NCBI GenBank assembly: GCA_011947345.1
Contig: JAAVTG010000620.1
Location: 310,001-374,000 of the forward strand
Source of the DNA: Phytophthora quininea
Lineage: Eukaryota; Oomycota; Peronosporomycetes; Peronosporales; Peronosporaceae
Reading direction: 5' to 3'
Length of the DNA stretch: 64,000 nucleotides
The notes under the pieces were generated by a model, which was not told the DNA's origin, ran no database searches, and saw only the letters and a list, made by a program, of their open reading frames with translations. How positions within the stretch are numbered: the stretch's first letter is position 1; every line of letters begins with the position of its first letter. Made by a program: the position numbers and the translations under genes. This document shows positions 41,164-52,569 of the stretch, piece after piece.

Positions 41164-43469
41164 ATGGACGACGCCGTGTCGCCCTCGACAGCTCAAGCTA
41201 AAACTCGCGGCAAACCGCGCGCCAAGAAGCCGCCGGCAGATTTCGGCTGTGCGGAGGAGATGGAGGACGTCGGTAGCAAGCAGAAAGCCAAGAGAAGGTG
41301 TGGTAGAGCGAGTAAAACACCAGTTCTGAAGGCTCTGGCTAATGGTTTTGTTATACAGACGAACGTACAAGCGGAGAGAGGCTTCCACGACTGATTATGA
41401 AGAGGAGGAAGATGACGGGTCGTACAGGGAGATGAAGGAACTTCCTCTGGGCCCCGACAGCCTCCACTTGATGCAGCATCTGCACGAAGGCCAACGGTAC
41501 GACCGAGAGCCGAGACTGCTGCCAGACATTGAAGGGCTCAAGAGCCTCTCAGCCCATGAGGCCCAAATGGACATTAAGGGTATTCAGCACCAGTTGGCAG
41601 CTTTTGAAGCCAGATCGGGCATCAAGTTACCCGAGAGGCCGTCGGCTATTGGAGACCAGGACCACCGCAGACTTGTGCTGGTGGACGAGAACAACAGTGA
41701 TGATGAGATGAATGCGGTAGTGAAAATCGACGGTCGAGACCCAATGGAGTGGTCACGCCCGAGGAAATTGTGGAGACGCTGCCAGCTGCCAGACGAGCAG
41801 TTCGCATTACGCAGAGAGAACTGCGAGAAATGAAAATTGAGCGAGAAGATCTCGAGCGCGCGTTCGTCAGACATCGATGCACGTTACTGTGGCAAGTAGG
41901 CGAGATAAAACGCATGCAGAAACAGCACGACCGCGTGACGAAAGCGCTTTGTGAAGACGTTGTGACCAAATCCAAGAAATTGGAGTCCAGTCGACGTCGG
42001 ACTACCGCGCTGCAGGACATTATGAACGAGCTTGAAGCTCGCGGTAACAGTATATTGAGGCTCACCCGTGAAAAGAGCCGACTGGAGGCTTTGTTGGAGG
42101 AGCAGGACATTGAACTCCCTGAGATTGATGAGGTGTGTGTAGGCGATCGTGTTAAGTGCGCTCCGTTTGGGACTGGACGAGTATTAGAGCTGCGTCTTGA
42201 CACGAGACAATTAGTGGTGGAATTAGACTTCGGAGCGCGGGCGTTCATTCAGGAAGATGGCGTAGAAGTGCTGCCATCGGACACATCTTATGCGGAAACG
42301 GAAGAACAGCTTAAGCAGCGTTTCTTCGAGAAAATCGGCGCTCTCTCACGGCCTAGGGTAAGCTGCGCATGCTAAGCGGGACGTTTGACTTTACACCTGA
42401 AGACAGCGATGAAGAGTCTTCAGACGAAAGCGACCAGGCCTCATCCGATGCGGATTCGGATTCTAGTGAAGCTGACCCCAGTCAGCGCAAAACAAAGCGG
42501 CGGCGACTTATTATGACAGCCCCACCAGGAGCTAACAGTAGGAAGTCCAAAACCGGCAAGTGATCGAATTCCCAGCCTCCACGATCCCTATAGCGCCTTA
42601 TGAAACTGGGCTTCTAATCAGCCCACTAAGTGAGCTCCCTGAGCGCGTATCGGCGGTTGGGCCTAATGCGCTACAGTGGCTTCCGTCCTATTTGCCCAAA
42701 AACATGATCGAGTGGGAGAAAGAGCGGTACAACTCGCTTCAACTCAAGGGTGAAGTTGAACGGCTTCGATTCCAACTGCAAAATCTGAAGGTAAGCTCCT
42801 TACGAAAGCATTGCTGTTGTTCGAACACTAATTGAGTTTCTCTCATCCTTCGTAGCTGAGAAACAGGATGCACAGCAAATAGCAAGCGACCAGTTAGAGT
42901 CGATCAACCAGCTCGTGTCACAGGTAACAAATGTTGCGCCCAAATGCAATCGATTGCAGTTCCTCACGTTATTCGTTGTGTGTCTTACAGCTGGATAAAT
43001 TGCGTGATAAGATTGATCGCAACGCAGCTGCAGCAAGCTCGTCGAAAGCAGCGACTAACGACTCGTGTCCAAACTGCGGCAACCACAACAAGAGCGATGT
43101 AAAGCCAAGCAAGCCAGCCCGACGTGGTCGGTGGGCCAACAGGAAAGATGCCAGTGCCAAGGCGACTCAAAACGACAAAAATGACAGTAAGTACAATATG
43201 CTCTGTCTGTTTTGATGGTCGTAAAGGTTCTAACAGTTGCGACCTGGTTCACAGGCGGTGACGAGCAATCCGAACCGAATAGCAAAAGCCCCAAGGGTGA
43301 AGATGGCGATGCCCATGGTGATTCCAGGAGGTCGACAAGGCGGAAACAAAGCAATGCTGCTGACGACGAGGCTGACTCGAGCGATGCTGCTTCGTCTCAG
43401 TCGACTAAAATGGCTAAGCGATCACTTCGACCCCGACGGAAAGCCGCCACCGCATCTCCGAAGCGCTGA
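41164..43469 (+). CDS. Coiled-coil protein with Tudor/KOW-like module, unknown
   Basis: Exons 41164-41297, 41359-42790, 42856-42923, 42991-43186 and 43255-43469 are joined by introns of 61-68 nt. Exon 2 changes frame at three runs, each restored by one base: GG 41746-41747 (then GVVTPEEIVETLP), GGG 42356-42358 (then GKLRMLSGTFDF) and AA 42558-42559 (then KVIEFPASTIPIAPY). Order of parts: basic N-terminus; long coiled coil (RAVRITQRELREMKIERED and onwards); a small beta module (VGDRVKCAPFGTGRVLELR); acidic Ser/Asp tract; second coiled coil; CPNCGNHNK zinc-knuckle-like pair; basic Arg/Lys/Ser tail. About 700 residues. It looks nuclear (basic and acidic tracts) but I do not recognise the family. 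Divergent from the NDR kinase (282 bases). Confidence 0.65.
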
Positions 43470-43662
43470 GGAAGAACCGGTGGGAATGGTGTCTTTGCAA
43501 TGTTGTCTGGCAAGTAGTGCAGTGAAAACATTTTTGTTTAGAATATGTACCAACATGCACGCAATGGAGTACAGTTGTAGGGGAGGAAATGCATTTGTAA
43601 AAAAAAGCTCGATCGGTGGGGCGGCAACAAGGAGGAGAGAAAACCAGAGCGACCCTCAGCGC

Positions 43663-44615
43663 CTACATGACAACGCAGCACGAGTTGGTCTTCTTGGCCT
43701 GCTTGTAGAAGACCTTGGACTGACTGCTGAGATCCTGCGATTTGGACACGAGGTCGTCCAGCTTCTCGCCACGTTCCAACACGTTGTCGATCGTCTTCGA
43801 CAACACGGCGGTGGTCTCGTCTAGCTCCTTCTGGATCGCCGAGATCTTGTCGGCCTTGGACGGGTCCTGGTACTCCTGCAGCGCACTCGTGAGCGGTGCA
43901 AACTCCTGCGGGGATCCAGACTGCGTCTTCCAGCTGCCACTGCGACACGGACAGCACAACGACACTCATTGTCAGCTTTTACGGCACAGCAGAAATGATG
44001 TCAATATCGGAAATGTCCTACCCCGTAGACTTGTCGAACTCGTCCATGAGCTTGTTCAGCAGCGCGAAGGCCACGCGAGGCGGGTACTCCTGGTCGCACA
44101 CGACGATACCGGAGAGGCCATCGCGACGCACGTACACGTGGCAATTGTACTCTGCCAAGTAGCAGTAGAAACGTCACAGCGTCAGCAAACGGCTGCAGTG
44201 GGTTCCTACAAAACACTGCGCTGTCGTCACCTTCGTGCTGGATGGATTGCCGCTGTCCGGGCTCCGTGCGCTTGATGAAGGTGCGACTGAAGAAGTTGAT
44301 CATCTCCCGGACGCTGCCAACGCACAACTCAGTTCAGTTTTCCCCATCCATAGACTGCAGCATTCTGACGACGCAATCGACGTACCCAGAGCGCTGGAAG
44401 TAGCCGAAGGACGAGACCTCAAAGGCCGCCGACAGGATCGTCGGGTCCTGGCCCTGATTGTCCTGACGCAGCAGTTCTGAAGCCACATCGCAGCAGCAAA
44501 TTTTAGCATGTCATCGTTAGGAACACTGGGCTCTGGGAAGGTGGATATCGCACGCTTTGACGGCAGCGATCAAGAGCGAGGGATATGGAGACGCACCGAT
44601 GGCGACGATCTTCAT
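43663..44615 (-). CDS. YKT6: R-SNARE YKT6
   Basis: Five exons on the minus strand (44597-44615, 44386-44476, 44231-44313, 44022-44151, 43663-43939) give exactly 199 residues, the family's usual size. Longin domain: MKIVAIELLRQDN, SSFGYFQRSGVREMINFFSR, EYNCHVYVRRDGLSGIVVCD, EYPPRVAFALLNKLMDEF. SNARE motif: KELDETTAVLSKTIDNVLER with the zero-layer Arg in LERGEKLDDLV. C-terminus KTNSCCVVM carries the double Cys of a farnesylation/palmitoylation site, so no membrane helix is needed. YKT6 acts in ER-Golgi, endosome-vacuole and autophagosome fusion. The 19-base first exon is easily missed. No frame changes. Confidence 0.93.
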
Positions 44616-44971
44616 GGCGGGCAGCTAGACGGCGGCGAGCGGGGCGGGGAAAGGAGGCGGCGGTTTTCACTATGGCCGTCACGCTGTGGTTTCTCTCTGG
44701 CAATGTGCGGAAAACGGTGCATCATCACAGCCAAATATCGCGCTAGAGGATGTCGACCAATCAGAGAGAGGTAAATATTACAGCAGGAAAATATAACCTG
44801 ATAGTTTAGCTAATATTTAATATGGAAGGTAAAGTATCAAATTTAGTATGCATTTATACTTGAATAAGAATGCGCTTTCTACAGGTTATTCATCCCAGAA
44901 ACAGGTGCGTTGGCGATATACCATTTGCTAAAACTAAGCCTTTTCAATTTGCTATACATTCTGGACTGAAC
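44616..44971. other. Intergenic spacer between YKT6 and next gene
   Basis: 356 bases, divergent. Contains an A/T-rich stretch (44770-44870, aatatttaatatgg) and the leaders of both genes. No other feature seen. Confidence 0.45.
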
Positions 44972-45714
44972 ATGAGCGGCCGGCCGTACGCGCGCAACCC
45001 GCGCGCTCCGTACGCAGGTCCGCGCGACCTGGAGGCGATCCTGCCGCACACTTTCCGCGTTGAGGCACCTCGACGCATCCGCGACGCTAAGCAGGAGGCC
45101 ATCCGCAGGTTCGTGGGCTGCACAAACCAGCAACAACTCTCCTCCACAACACTAACGTTTAGAATTGGAACATGTTTCCAGTGCAATTCGAAGACGATGC
45201 ATGCAGAAAAACTGGCGTAAGATGATCAGCATCCGACACCGACGGCTAAACGAAGAGGAGGTCGCCGAAGCGAAGCAGAATGGGTCAGTAGATAGTGAGG
45301 TCGAAACGAAAGAGAAGAAGGCCGAGAAGCAGACAGAGAAGGCGCCTACAAAGCAGGAGGCTGCGGTGGACGCAGCCAAGAGGCAGCTGGAGGTGAGTTG
45401 GGAGACCGACATGTCTGTAGGAAAAGAACTGACTCATTTTATCGTTTTTATTCCAGGGTCTGGAGAAGAAGCTGCAAGGTCTGACGGACCAGAAGCACGC
45501 TAAATTTCAGCTGCTGAAGGACATGTTGGTGGAGGAGGCGCGGTCCAAGGTGACAGGGGCAAGTTCCACTGGTACAGCCAAGAAACGCCGCGTGGAGTTT
45601 AGGGACGGCAACTCGACGCCCAGTCCGGCGAAGATGCAGTCGCCGACCAAGGCGGAGGTAGGACCAACCAGTCCGGTTGGGACAAGACTAAACCAAGCTA
45701 GCAACGCAAGCTAA
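44972..45714 (+). CDS. Small basic conserved-looking protein, unknown
   Basis: Exons 44972-45108, 45182-45392 and 45457-45714 (introns 73 and 64 nt) give 201 residues in frame. N-terminus MSGRPYARNPRAPYAGPRDL is Arg/Pro-rich; the middle is a highly charged helix (RRRCMQKNWRKMISIRHRRL, then Glu/Lys-rich coiled coil); exon 3 has GLEKKLQGLTDQKHAKFQLL, then a Ser/Pro-rich basic tail with possible phosphosites (TPSPAKMQSPTK). I do not recognise the family. The composition suggests a nuclear or RNA/chromatin-associated protein. The acceptor at 45181 was chosen over 45162 because only it keeps the long frame. Confidence 0.65.
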
Positions 45715-45906
45715 ATGGTGGCATCACGGCGGTGCTTAACGGTGCGGAGTAGTTAGAAACAGCAATCTGGGCGTGGGTATATATTTGTCACTTGCTTTCA
45801 CGTGTGAGGTTTGTCGGTTCGTGTGTAGTGTGTTTCGTAGGATACATATCTAATAGCGTCCTTTCAAGGAGTCGCAGAGTGGATTGTACAGAGTCCTGTC
45901 GTCGCC

Positions 45907-48739
45907 ATGTTACGGCGACATCGCGTTGGAGACGACTCTGGAGCCGAGTCTGTGGTGGATACGAAGCCGAGCGAAAACGATGTCAAGAGTGCGGAGGTGT
46001 CGCTTGCTACACCGACATCACCGAGATCAGCAGTCCCGGATGCCGTTGCGTCTTCTGCAGTGACGGACCCGTCGTCGGACATACGTCGCGATGAGAAGAT
46101 CAAACGCATCGCCAGAAACCCCGTGCCGTTCGGAAGCCTGACTGAAGCGTTTGGCTACATGGTGTTTCTCGTTTTGTTCATTTTGGCCACCACCGTGATT
46201 GAAGAGAATACGCAAGCGTTCTACTTCGCCAACCGACTCAAAACCGCACTCGTCGACCAGTCTTTCACAGTTCCGGCGATTTCAACGTCTTCGTCTACAA
46301 CGTTTGCAGCCAGTGGTGCTTCGCTCCTACCGACTAGCTTCACTGCTATTCGGGATCAGGCACAGATGTGGGCATTTCTGCAAGGCCCTTTTGCAGACGT
46401 GGTTTTGGAGCAGTGCAAGGCACCAGTGATAACGCTTCAAGTGTGACAGCATCTAAAGCTGGAAGCGTGATGACGAGCTCTAACCGACTCCTGGGTGGAG
46501 TTCGTCTGCGGACGCTACGAGTGAAACCTGGGTCATGCCCGTCTCTTACCCAGGTCCCCGAGTACGAGTCCATCGTGCCATACTGCTATGGCAAATTCTC
46601 CACCAGAGTGGAAGAGCAGCAAGGCTACGGTTTGATTCTCAACAACGCCGACATCGTCAATTCAGTTTGCTATGCGACGGCCAGGGCCTTTTCACTGATC
46701 TGGAAAAAGTGGCGTAACAAAAGGTTATGCTGACCTTCAGACATGCTACACAGATTGTGGACGAACGTGTGGAGAGCATTTCGGGGTCGACAAATTCAGA
46801 TACGCGTCACAATGCACAGATCAATGCGATGTCCAATGCACGTGTATTTATGAAGAACCAGCAGGGATTCATCTGTGTGCAGATCCCAACCCAAATGGCG
46901 AAGGAGCAGCAATTCCTATTGCTGTGTACGCGTACAACTGGAGCAGTGCTAAGCAAACAGCATCACTCACTGTCCAAGGATACACCGACGTATCGTTCCC
47001 AGGATCAGGTTATGTGGTTGACCTCGGCTTGGACGGGTCGCTTTCGAGGCAAAAGTTAGCGCACCTGAAGGCCGACCGCTACTTGGATCTTCCTACACGT
47101 GCATTGATCGTAGACTTGACTGTCTATAATGCTTACCTGCAACTTTTCAACATCGTAGAGCTCGTAGTGGAATTTCCAGCCTCTGGCGGTGCTTTCGTTC
47201 AGCTGTCAGACAGTGTGCTTCGCCTCTTTCGCTATTCGTCGCGAAGTGCAGCACGGATTGTGTTGGAAGGTTTCCTGGTTCTTTTCATTCTGATCGGATG
47301 GTGTCGAATGGTGATGTCTATGTATCGAGAGGGCGTGAAAGTGTTCTTGACCGCCTCGCCTTGGAATGTATTGACGGCGTTGCATCTCACCGTATTTGCA
47401 GCAGCTATCGGCGTGAGACTTTACACGATCGATCTCGCGTACGGAACTATGAGCGGGAAGGTATCGAAAGTGATCGCCTCAGCAAACCTGGAGGATATCC
47501 CGAACTTTCAAGGACTCGCTACTGTTTTGTACGCTGAGAGCGTCGTGGAAAGCGTGAATGCAGCTTTGGTGTGGCTGAAGTTACTGCAGTACACGACGGC
47601 CTCGAAGCGGATGAATTTGCTACTTCGCATGCTCGGGCGAGCGGCGCGGGATTTAGCATGGTTCTTCATTTGTTTTCTGGTGTGCATCTGTGCTTTCGCG
47701 CAGATTGGATTGCTGCTTTTGGCTTGGATGTGCGCGGTTTTAGCTCATTAGGAGCGGCTATTGTGACGTTACTTCAGGCTGTTGCTGGAGAGCTGGATTA
47801 TGTGGCGATGGCCGACTCGCATCGCGTGGCTGGACCGCTGTTCTACATACTGTACTATTTGCTGTTGCTGCTTATTCTTGTGAATGTGTTTCTTGCCATT
47901 CTCAACGACGCATACATGCAGACAATCACGGAACAAGAGGAGGAGGACGAAGAGCTGGCAAGCGCTGCTGCAAACCCTATCATGGGCTGGGATGACTCAG
48001 GTGATGTTGTGGATGCCAGTGCAGAGATGACACCCGCTGAAGAGCGCACTCTTCAGGCAGCGCGGCGTGAAGCCGATCAACTCCGAAAGTACCCGTTCTC
48101 AAAAGGATTTTCCACAGCAGCGAACCTTTTGTTGCGGATGTAAAGCGAGTTGTATCCGAAATACGCAACGGGAAGAATGGTGCTAACCTCACGAAAGTGG
48201 ATCCGTTAATCATGTTACCTGCGACCAATGGCAGCAAATGGCCGCTACCAACTGAGACTGCTTCTCGTAAATTGACACGCCATGTGAAGCGTCAAGTTCA
48301 GAGCGAGTTGATGGAGGCTGAGAATCATTTGCGCGTTAGTCGGCGGGTGGAGCTCCAACAATCGCAGATCGAGAGTCTGCGCCATACAGTCGACGAAGAC
48401 GTTGCATCTCGGCTAGACGCATTGGCGGAAAGTAATCGGCTCAAAACCAAACGCATGCACGATCTAGAGAAAATGCTCGGATCGATTGAAAAATTATGCC
48501 AACAACTCGTGAGCGACACAGCGTGCTTGCGCGTTGAAAGTGACGAGGAGCGCGACAAACCACGGCCATCCTCTCGTACTGGCACATTGTCCCGGGTATC
48601 TCGAACTCCGTCTCCGGCAATTCTCAACAAACGAAAATCTTCAAAGGGTCGAAGCCTCTCGTCGGCTATCCTGGCAAACAAGCAGAAGGAGGCCGCCCGC
48701 AAAAGCCCAAACGAAGAGATCGAGGAGATTAATCTCTGA
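45907..48739 (+). CDS. Polycystin-2 (PKD2/TRPP)-like cation channel
   Basis: Five frame changes, each fitting one lost base in a short run (GG 46419-46420, T at 46671, A5 46704-46708, T4 47717-47720, T4 48127-48130), split one protein of about 940 residues. Disordered N-terminus; S1 (FGYMVFLVLFILATTVI); a large extracellular TOP/polycystin domain (LRVKPGSCPSL, FPGSGYVVDLGLDG) with an extra Cys-rich insert (near 46740-46850, CYTDCGRTCGEHFG); S2-S5 (VLEGFLVLFILIGWCRMVM, FFICFLVCICAFAQIG); pore region SSLGAAIVTLLQAVAGELDY; S6 (FYILYYLLLLLILVNVFLAI); C-terminal coiled coil (VELQQSQIESLRHTVDED). Polycystins conduct Ca2+ and act in cilia and mating or stress signalling. In a flagellate oomycete a zoospore role is plausible. 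Confidence 0.85.
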
Positions 48740-48790
48740 AGTTTGCGCTGTCGATTGTTGTTCAAAATACGGTAGTTGGATTTCAGGCGT

Positions 48791-51025
48791 TTAGGTGCTA
48801 GGTAGCGGTGGAACTATTCTCTGGGGCGACCGGGTATCGTCCGATTTGTCTGTTGAAGAATTCACTGCCATGGGTGACTGATGAGAACTGTGACCATGGT
48901 CAGCGTGACTAGAAGCCGCCGAGACTAATGGACGCCGTCGGATGATCACACCGCCGTTCGTCGTCGTGAGCGCGTGATGTGAAGGTGCCTCGGGAACAAC
49001 CGACATGTGGCGAGGCGTAGTGTCGACATTTGTACGAAGAGGTGGTGATACGATCATGTGCTGCGCAGATTCCGTTGAGTACCGCCGTGTACTTGCTTGG
49101 GGCTCCTTTCGTGGTGGTTGCACCAAAGGTCTGAGAGCTACCATGCCATTGCTAACAGTCACGCGTGTACTACCTTGCGGTTTCCTAGCTACGAGGACCC
49201 CGGAATGGCGGTGGTCTCGCGGCGGGTTGGGTGCTACAGGTAAGAATGATGCACCTGTTGATATGCCCGTCGATCCATTTGTCAACACTAAATTGCGGCC
49301 TCCACGGACGGAACTTGGTCGCTGTGGTGTTGAGTCATTTAGCGAATGACCACTGTGTCGTGGAGACGCATTGCTAGAAGATGGTGTGACTACGCGTCGA
49401 GCATAAGGACTCTCGGTGTTGTGGTGTGGATGCGAAGTGTGGTGATGCGAATTTGATCGTCGTCGTGGGGTTTCAGTCGCTCCATCGTGTGCCCGCAGAC
49501 TGGGGCTCTGTCCATGGGACCCTGCGTTGGTTCCTGACTGTTTACGTTGGACTGATGCAGATTCAACAGCTCGAATTTCGCTACCGTTGGTTGGCTGTTC
49601 CGGACGCTTGGCTTCGTTGTTGCTTGTGCTCCCTTCTCGACGAGCTGGGCGGTCCGAGCTTGGGGACGTTTGCTCGGTACTTGGTAATGGGATTCGGTTC
49701 TTCCTAACGCGCCGAAGCTTGCCGTCAAGGAGATAATATGACGCTGTGAAGCGGTTGAAAGCCTTTTGGACAGCGCTCCTTGCACATCGTTTTTCGGAAG
49801 ACCTAACGCTTCCAGTTGGCCTAATACGAGATCATGTCGTGCTTTGGCCTCGTCGGAGTTGACCGCATTTGGCTCGAAACCTGCCACATCTGGGATTGAC
49901 ACCCCGCGAGCCATGAATGCTGGCGGATCTTGTCCACGGTGTATCTCTTTTCCGGATCGGTCTCCAGGATGCGGCGAATAAGGTCTTGTACGTTCGGCGA
50001 CAAGAACGTTGGCATCTTGTAGTTGGCGCTCAGAATCTTCTTGTACAGCAGATTCGTGTTGCTGTCTTCAAATGGGAGGAAACCACACACCATTGCAAAG
50101 AGTACAACACCCAGAGACCACATATCGGCTATGGGTCCGTGATAGAGTCGACCCTGGATCATTTCAGGCGCCGCATAACATGGCGAACCACAGGCGGTGC
50201 GCAGCAGACGCCCACCGTCGTGGGTGTTGCTCAGACCAAAGTCGACGATTTTGACTAATAGCGAACAAGGTACCGCCTGGTCCTGCTGATGTCGATGATT
50301 GTGACGATTGGCTTGAAGCAGCAAATTCTCTGGTTTGAGATCGCGGTGAGTGACTTCGTTCGCGTGCAAGTAGGCGAGTCCATCCACGATCTGCCTGAAG
50401 AGGAAGGCTGCCTCCGGTTCTCGAATGCGGTGATTTGTGACGATGTACTCGAACATTTCGCCCCCGTCAACGTGTTCCATGATGAGGAAAATGCGCTCGG
50501 GGAGTCAATTACCTCGTACAGTTGGATCACATTTTGATGCCGATTTCGCTTGAGGATTTTAATCTCTCGAGCCACACGCTCCACATCGGCAGCCTGCACG
50601 ATCCGCTTCTTCTCCAGAATCTTCACCGCCACTTTTTCGCCGGTTAGCAGGTGCAATCCAAGGCGCACTTTTCCAAACGTGCCTTTGCCGATCGTCTCTC
50701 CAAGCACGTACTCTCCGATAACGTCACCATTGTTGTCACCTCCAGTCCCACTGCTGTCTGGCGTTACAGAAGACGCTTTGGATGAAGCTGCAATGGTTTT
50801 CGCAACAGGTTCTGGAGTTCGCTGCTGCTGCGATTTTTGCTGGTCCGTGGATGGTTGCGTCTGCTGACTCGCCGCTGCTTCCTGTTGCTGTGGTAGCTGC
50901 GATTGCTGCTGCTTTTGCCTCGGTGACGATTTATCGGGAATGCTGGACCTCCGAGGCGACTCTGGTGTCAGCGAAATTGAGGGGTTCATCGCCGCTGTCA
51001 TGTCCTTGAAATCATGTGCCGTCAT
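48791..51025 (-). CDS. SNF1/AMPK-related protein kinase with long C-terminal tail
   Basis: Start ATG 51025 (MTAHDFKDMTAAMNPSISL); the N-terminal 95 residues are Gln/Ser-rich. Kinase motifs: IGKGTFGKVR, VAVKILEKK, HRDLKPENLLL, VDFGLSN, LLRTACGSPCYAAPEM (T-loop) and WSLGVVLFAMVCGFLPF. Three frame changes fit one missing C each in the mRNA: 50499-50502 (then SPERIFLIMEHVDGGEMF); 49902-49905, where the run is G in the mRNA (then AGVSIPDVAGFEPN); 49467-49470 (then PPRRRSNSHHHTSHPHH). After the kinase comes a UBA-like segment (RHDLVLGQLEALGLPKNDVQ), as in SNF1/MARK kinases, then about 300 Ser/His/Arg-rich residues. About 740 residues. Likely roles: energy or stress signalling. The stop (48791) is 51 bases from the convergent channel gene. 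Confidence 0.85.
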
Positions 51026-51292
51026 ACCCGCCGAGTCCTCCGCGCTATCCGTCGTAATCTGGTGAGCTTTCGGTGAAATTGTCCTACCCTGTGATCATCT
51101 GCCGGCACCGCCAAGCAACGAGTCTGCACAATGCGCCGCGCCGCAGGAGCAAAACAGGAATCACCACGCGACAAGCAGCTCGATCGCACTCGAGCCAGCT
51201 AAAGATAAGATGCAGACAAGCATGCAACCACCAGCCATGGATAGTAAAGCAAATCGTTGGCGCACTGGTTTCCCCCTATTTATACTGCTGTA

Positions 51293-52243
51293 TCAGTCGC
51301 TCTTCGTCGACACTGCGGTAATCTGCTCAAGAAGCATCTCCACGGGCATGAGCGATCCGTCGTTGGTGATGACGACGTCGTACAGATCGAGGTACTCGTC
51401 CAGTGCTTCGTCCACGTGAACGTTGAGGAGCCCAACGCGGATGATCGCATCCGTCTCCAATCCATCCGCCATTCGGACATCTCCTCTCGAGTCGCCAAGG
51501 AGCAATACATTGCGTCGCTTGGCCAATTGGCACTGCTCCCAGAACGGAGAGTCCAGCAACGCGCGAGCCGTCTTGGTCAATGGATGGATGATCCTCCCGT
51601 CGAAGCGTTCGATGATGCCCTGCTCGTTGAAATGCATCATGTTGGACACGACATGCACGTTGTCGGGCGTGAACACCTGGTCGTCCCCAATTTCCTCCAT
51701 TTTCGGGAACTTCCGTTTGCGTTCTGCTGCGAATTCTTTCTCCAAGGCGACGTGAATGACGTCGTAGATTCCAGCAGAGAAAACCAACGCAGGCACTTGC
51801 TTCTCGTGCAACAAGTTAAAAACCGCGTGGAATCCGTGGCGGTATCCGATACTCCCAGTCATCACCGCCTGCTTCACCTGATCTTTGGTGAGTCTGTTGT
51901 CGACCAGCAACTCGTGGACACTGTTCCACCACTGCTCCATAAACGGAGATTTCTCCTTGGCCGAGAGTGTGGGCGAGATCTCAATGGGGTAGTATTGGGC
52001 GAAAAGTTGTTGGTGGGCTGCTAAAACTTCGTGGGGCAGCACGGAGCTGGTCATGAGCAGTCCGTGACTGCTGTTTTCTTGCTCTAAAGGGGCTTTCGGG
52101 TCGCTCTGTTGCTTGTAGTGAGGAGTCAACGTGCGGTCGAAGTCTGCGATGACCAAAAGTTGGCTCGGTCCGTCTCGCGCAAACTTTTTCATTTTCCTCG
52201 CGAATCCATCTAGCAAATAGAAAAGAGTGGCAACAACAAACAT
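51293..52243 (-). CDS. UMPH-1-type cytosolic 5'-nucleotidase, copy 1
   Basis: An intact 316-residue HAD-superfamily enzyme. Motif I DFDRTLTP (nucleophile and acid Asp), AQYYPIEISPTLSAKEK, WWNSVHELLVDNRLTKD, motif II-like FSAGIYDVI, HVVSNMMHF, and motif IV GDSRGDVRMADGL are those of pyrimidine 5'-nucleotidase (NT5C3/UMPH-1). It dephosphorylates UMP, CMP and in some members m7GMP in the cytosol. ATG 52243 begins with a hydrophobic stretch (MFVVATLFYLLDGFARK); the true start may be ATG at KMKKFARDG, which fits the family start better. Divergently paired with copy 2. Confidence 0.88.
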   Translation of the reverse strand: MFVVATLFYLLDGFARKMKKFARDGPSQLLVIADFDRTLTPHYKQQSDPKAPLEQENSSHGLLMTSSVLPHEVLAAHQQLFAQYYPIEISPTLSAKEKSPFMEQWWNSVHELLVDNRLTKDQVKQAVMTGSIGYRHGFHAVFNLLHEKQVPALVFSAGIYDVIHVALEKEFAAERKRKFPKMEEIGDDQVFTPDNVHVVSNMMHFNEQGIIERFDGRIIHPLTKTARALLDSPFWEQCQLAKRRNVLLLGDSRGDVRMADGLETDAIIRVGLLNVHVDEALDEYLDLYDVVITNDGSLMPVEMLLEQITAVSTKSD

Positions 52244-52569
52244 GGTCAGCTAGATGCATACTAGCACAATATTTCTAGTCGTAACGAACCAGGGTCTCCG
52301 ATGATCATGCGAGGAGCTCGACGTTGATGTCCGTCGCTGTAGGACAGATCTCGGATTGAAGGAGACGCGTCCTCAGCGCCCGAACAGTGGGCACTCAGCG
52401 AGAGGGAAACCCCTGCCGCTGAGATCAGAGGCAGCAAAGCAGAGCGAGAAACCAAGGTGCGCCACATCTCTACAGCAAAATGGCAAGTGATAGACGCAAT
52501 CCTGTTGAAATCTGTCGCTTGCACATCAAAGACTCCTTCAGCCAATTAGAAACCGGACAGTTTTAGAAG
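52244..52569. promoter_or_regulatory. Divergent promoter region of two 5'-nucleotidase paralogues
   Basis: 326 bases between head-to-head paralogues. Contains no convincing ORF; a TCATGCGAGGAGCTCGACGT stretch and purine-rich segments but no certain core element. Confidence 0.4.
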
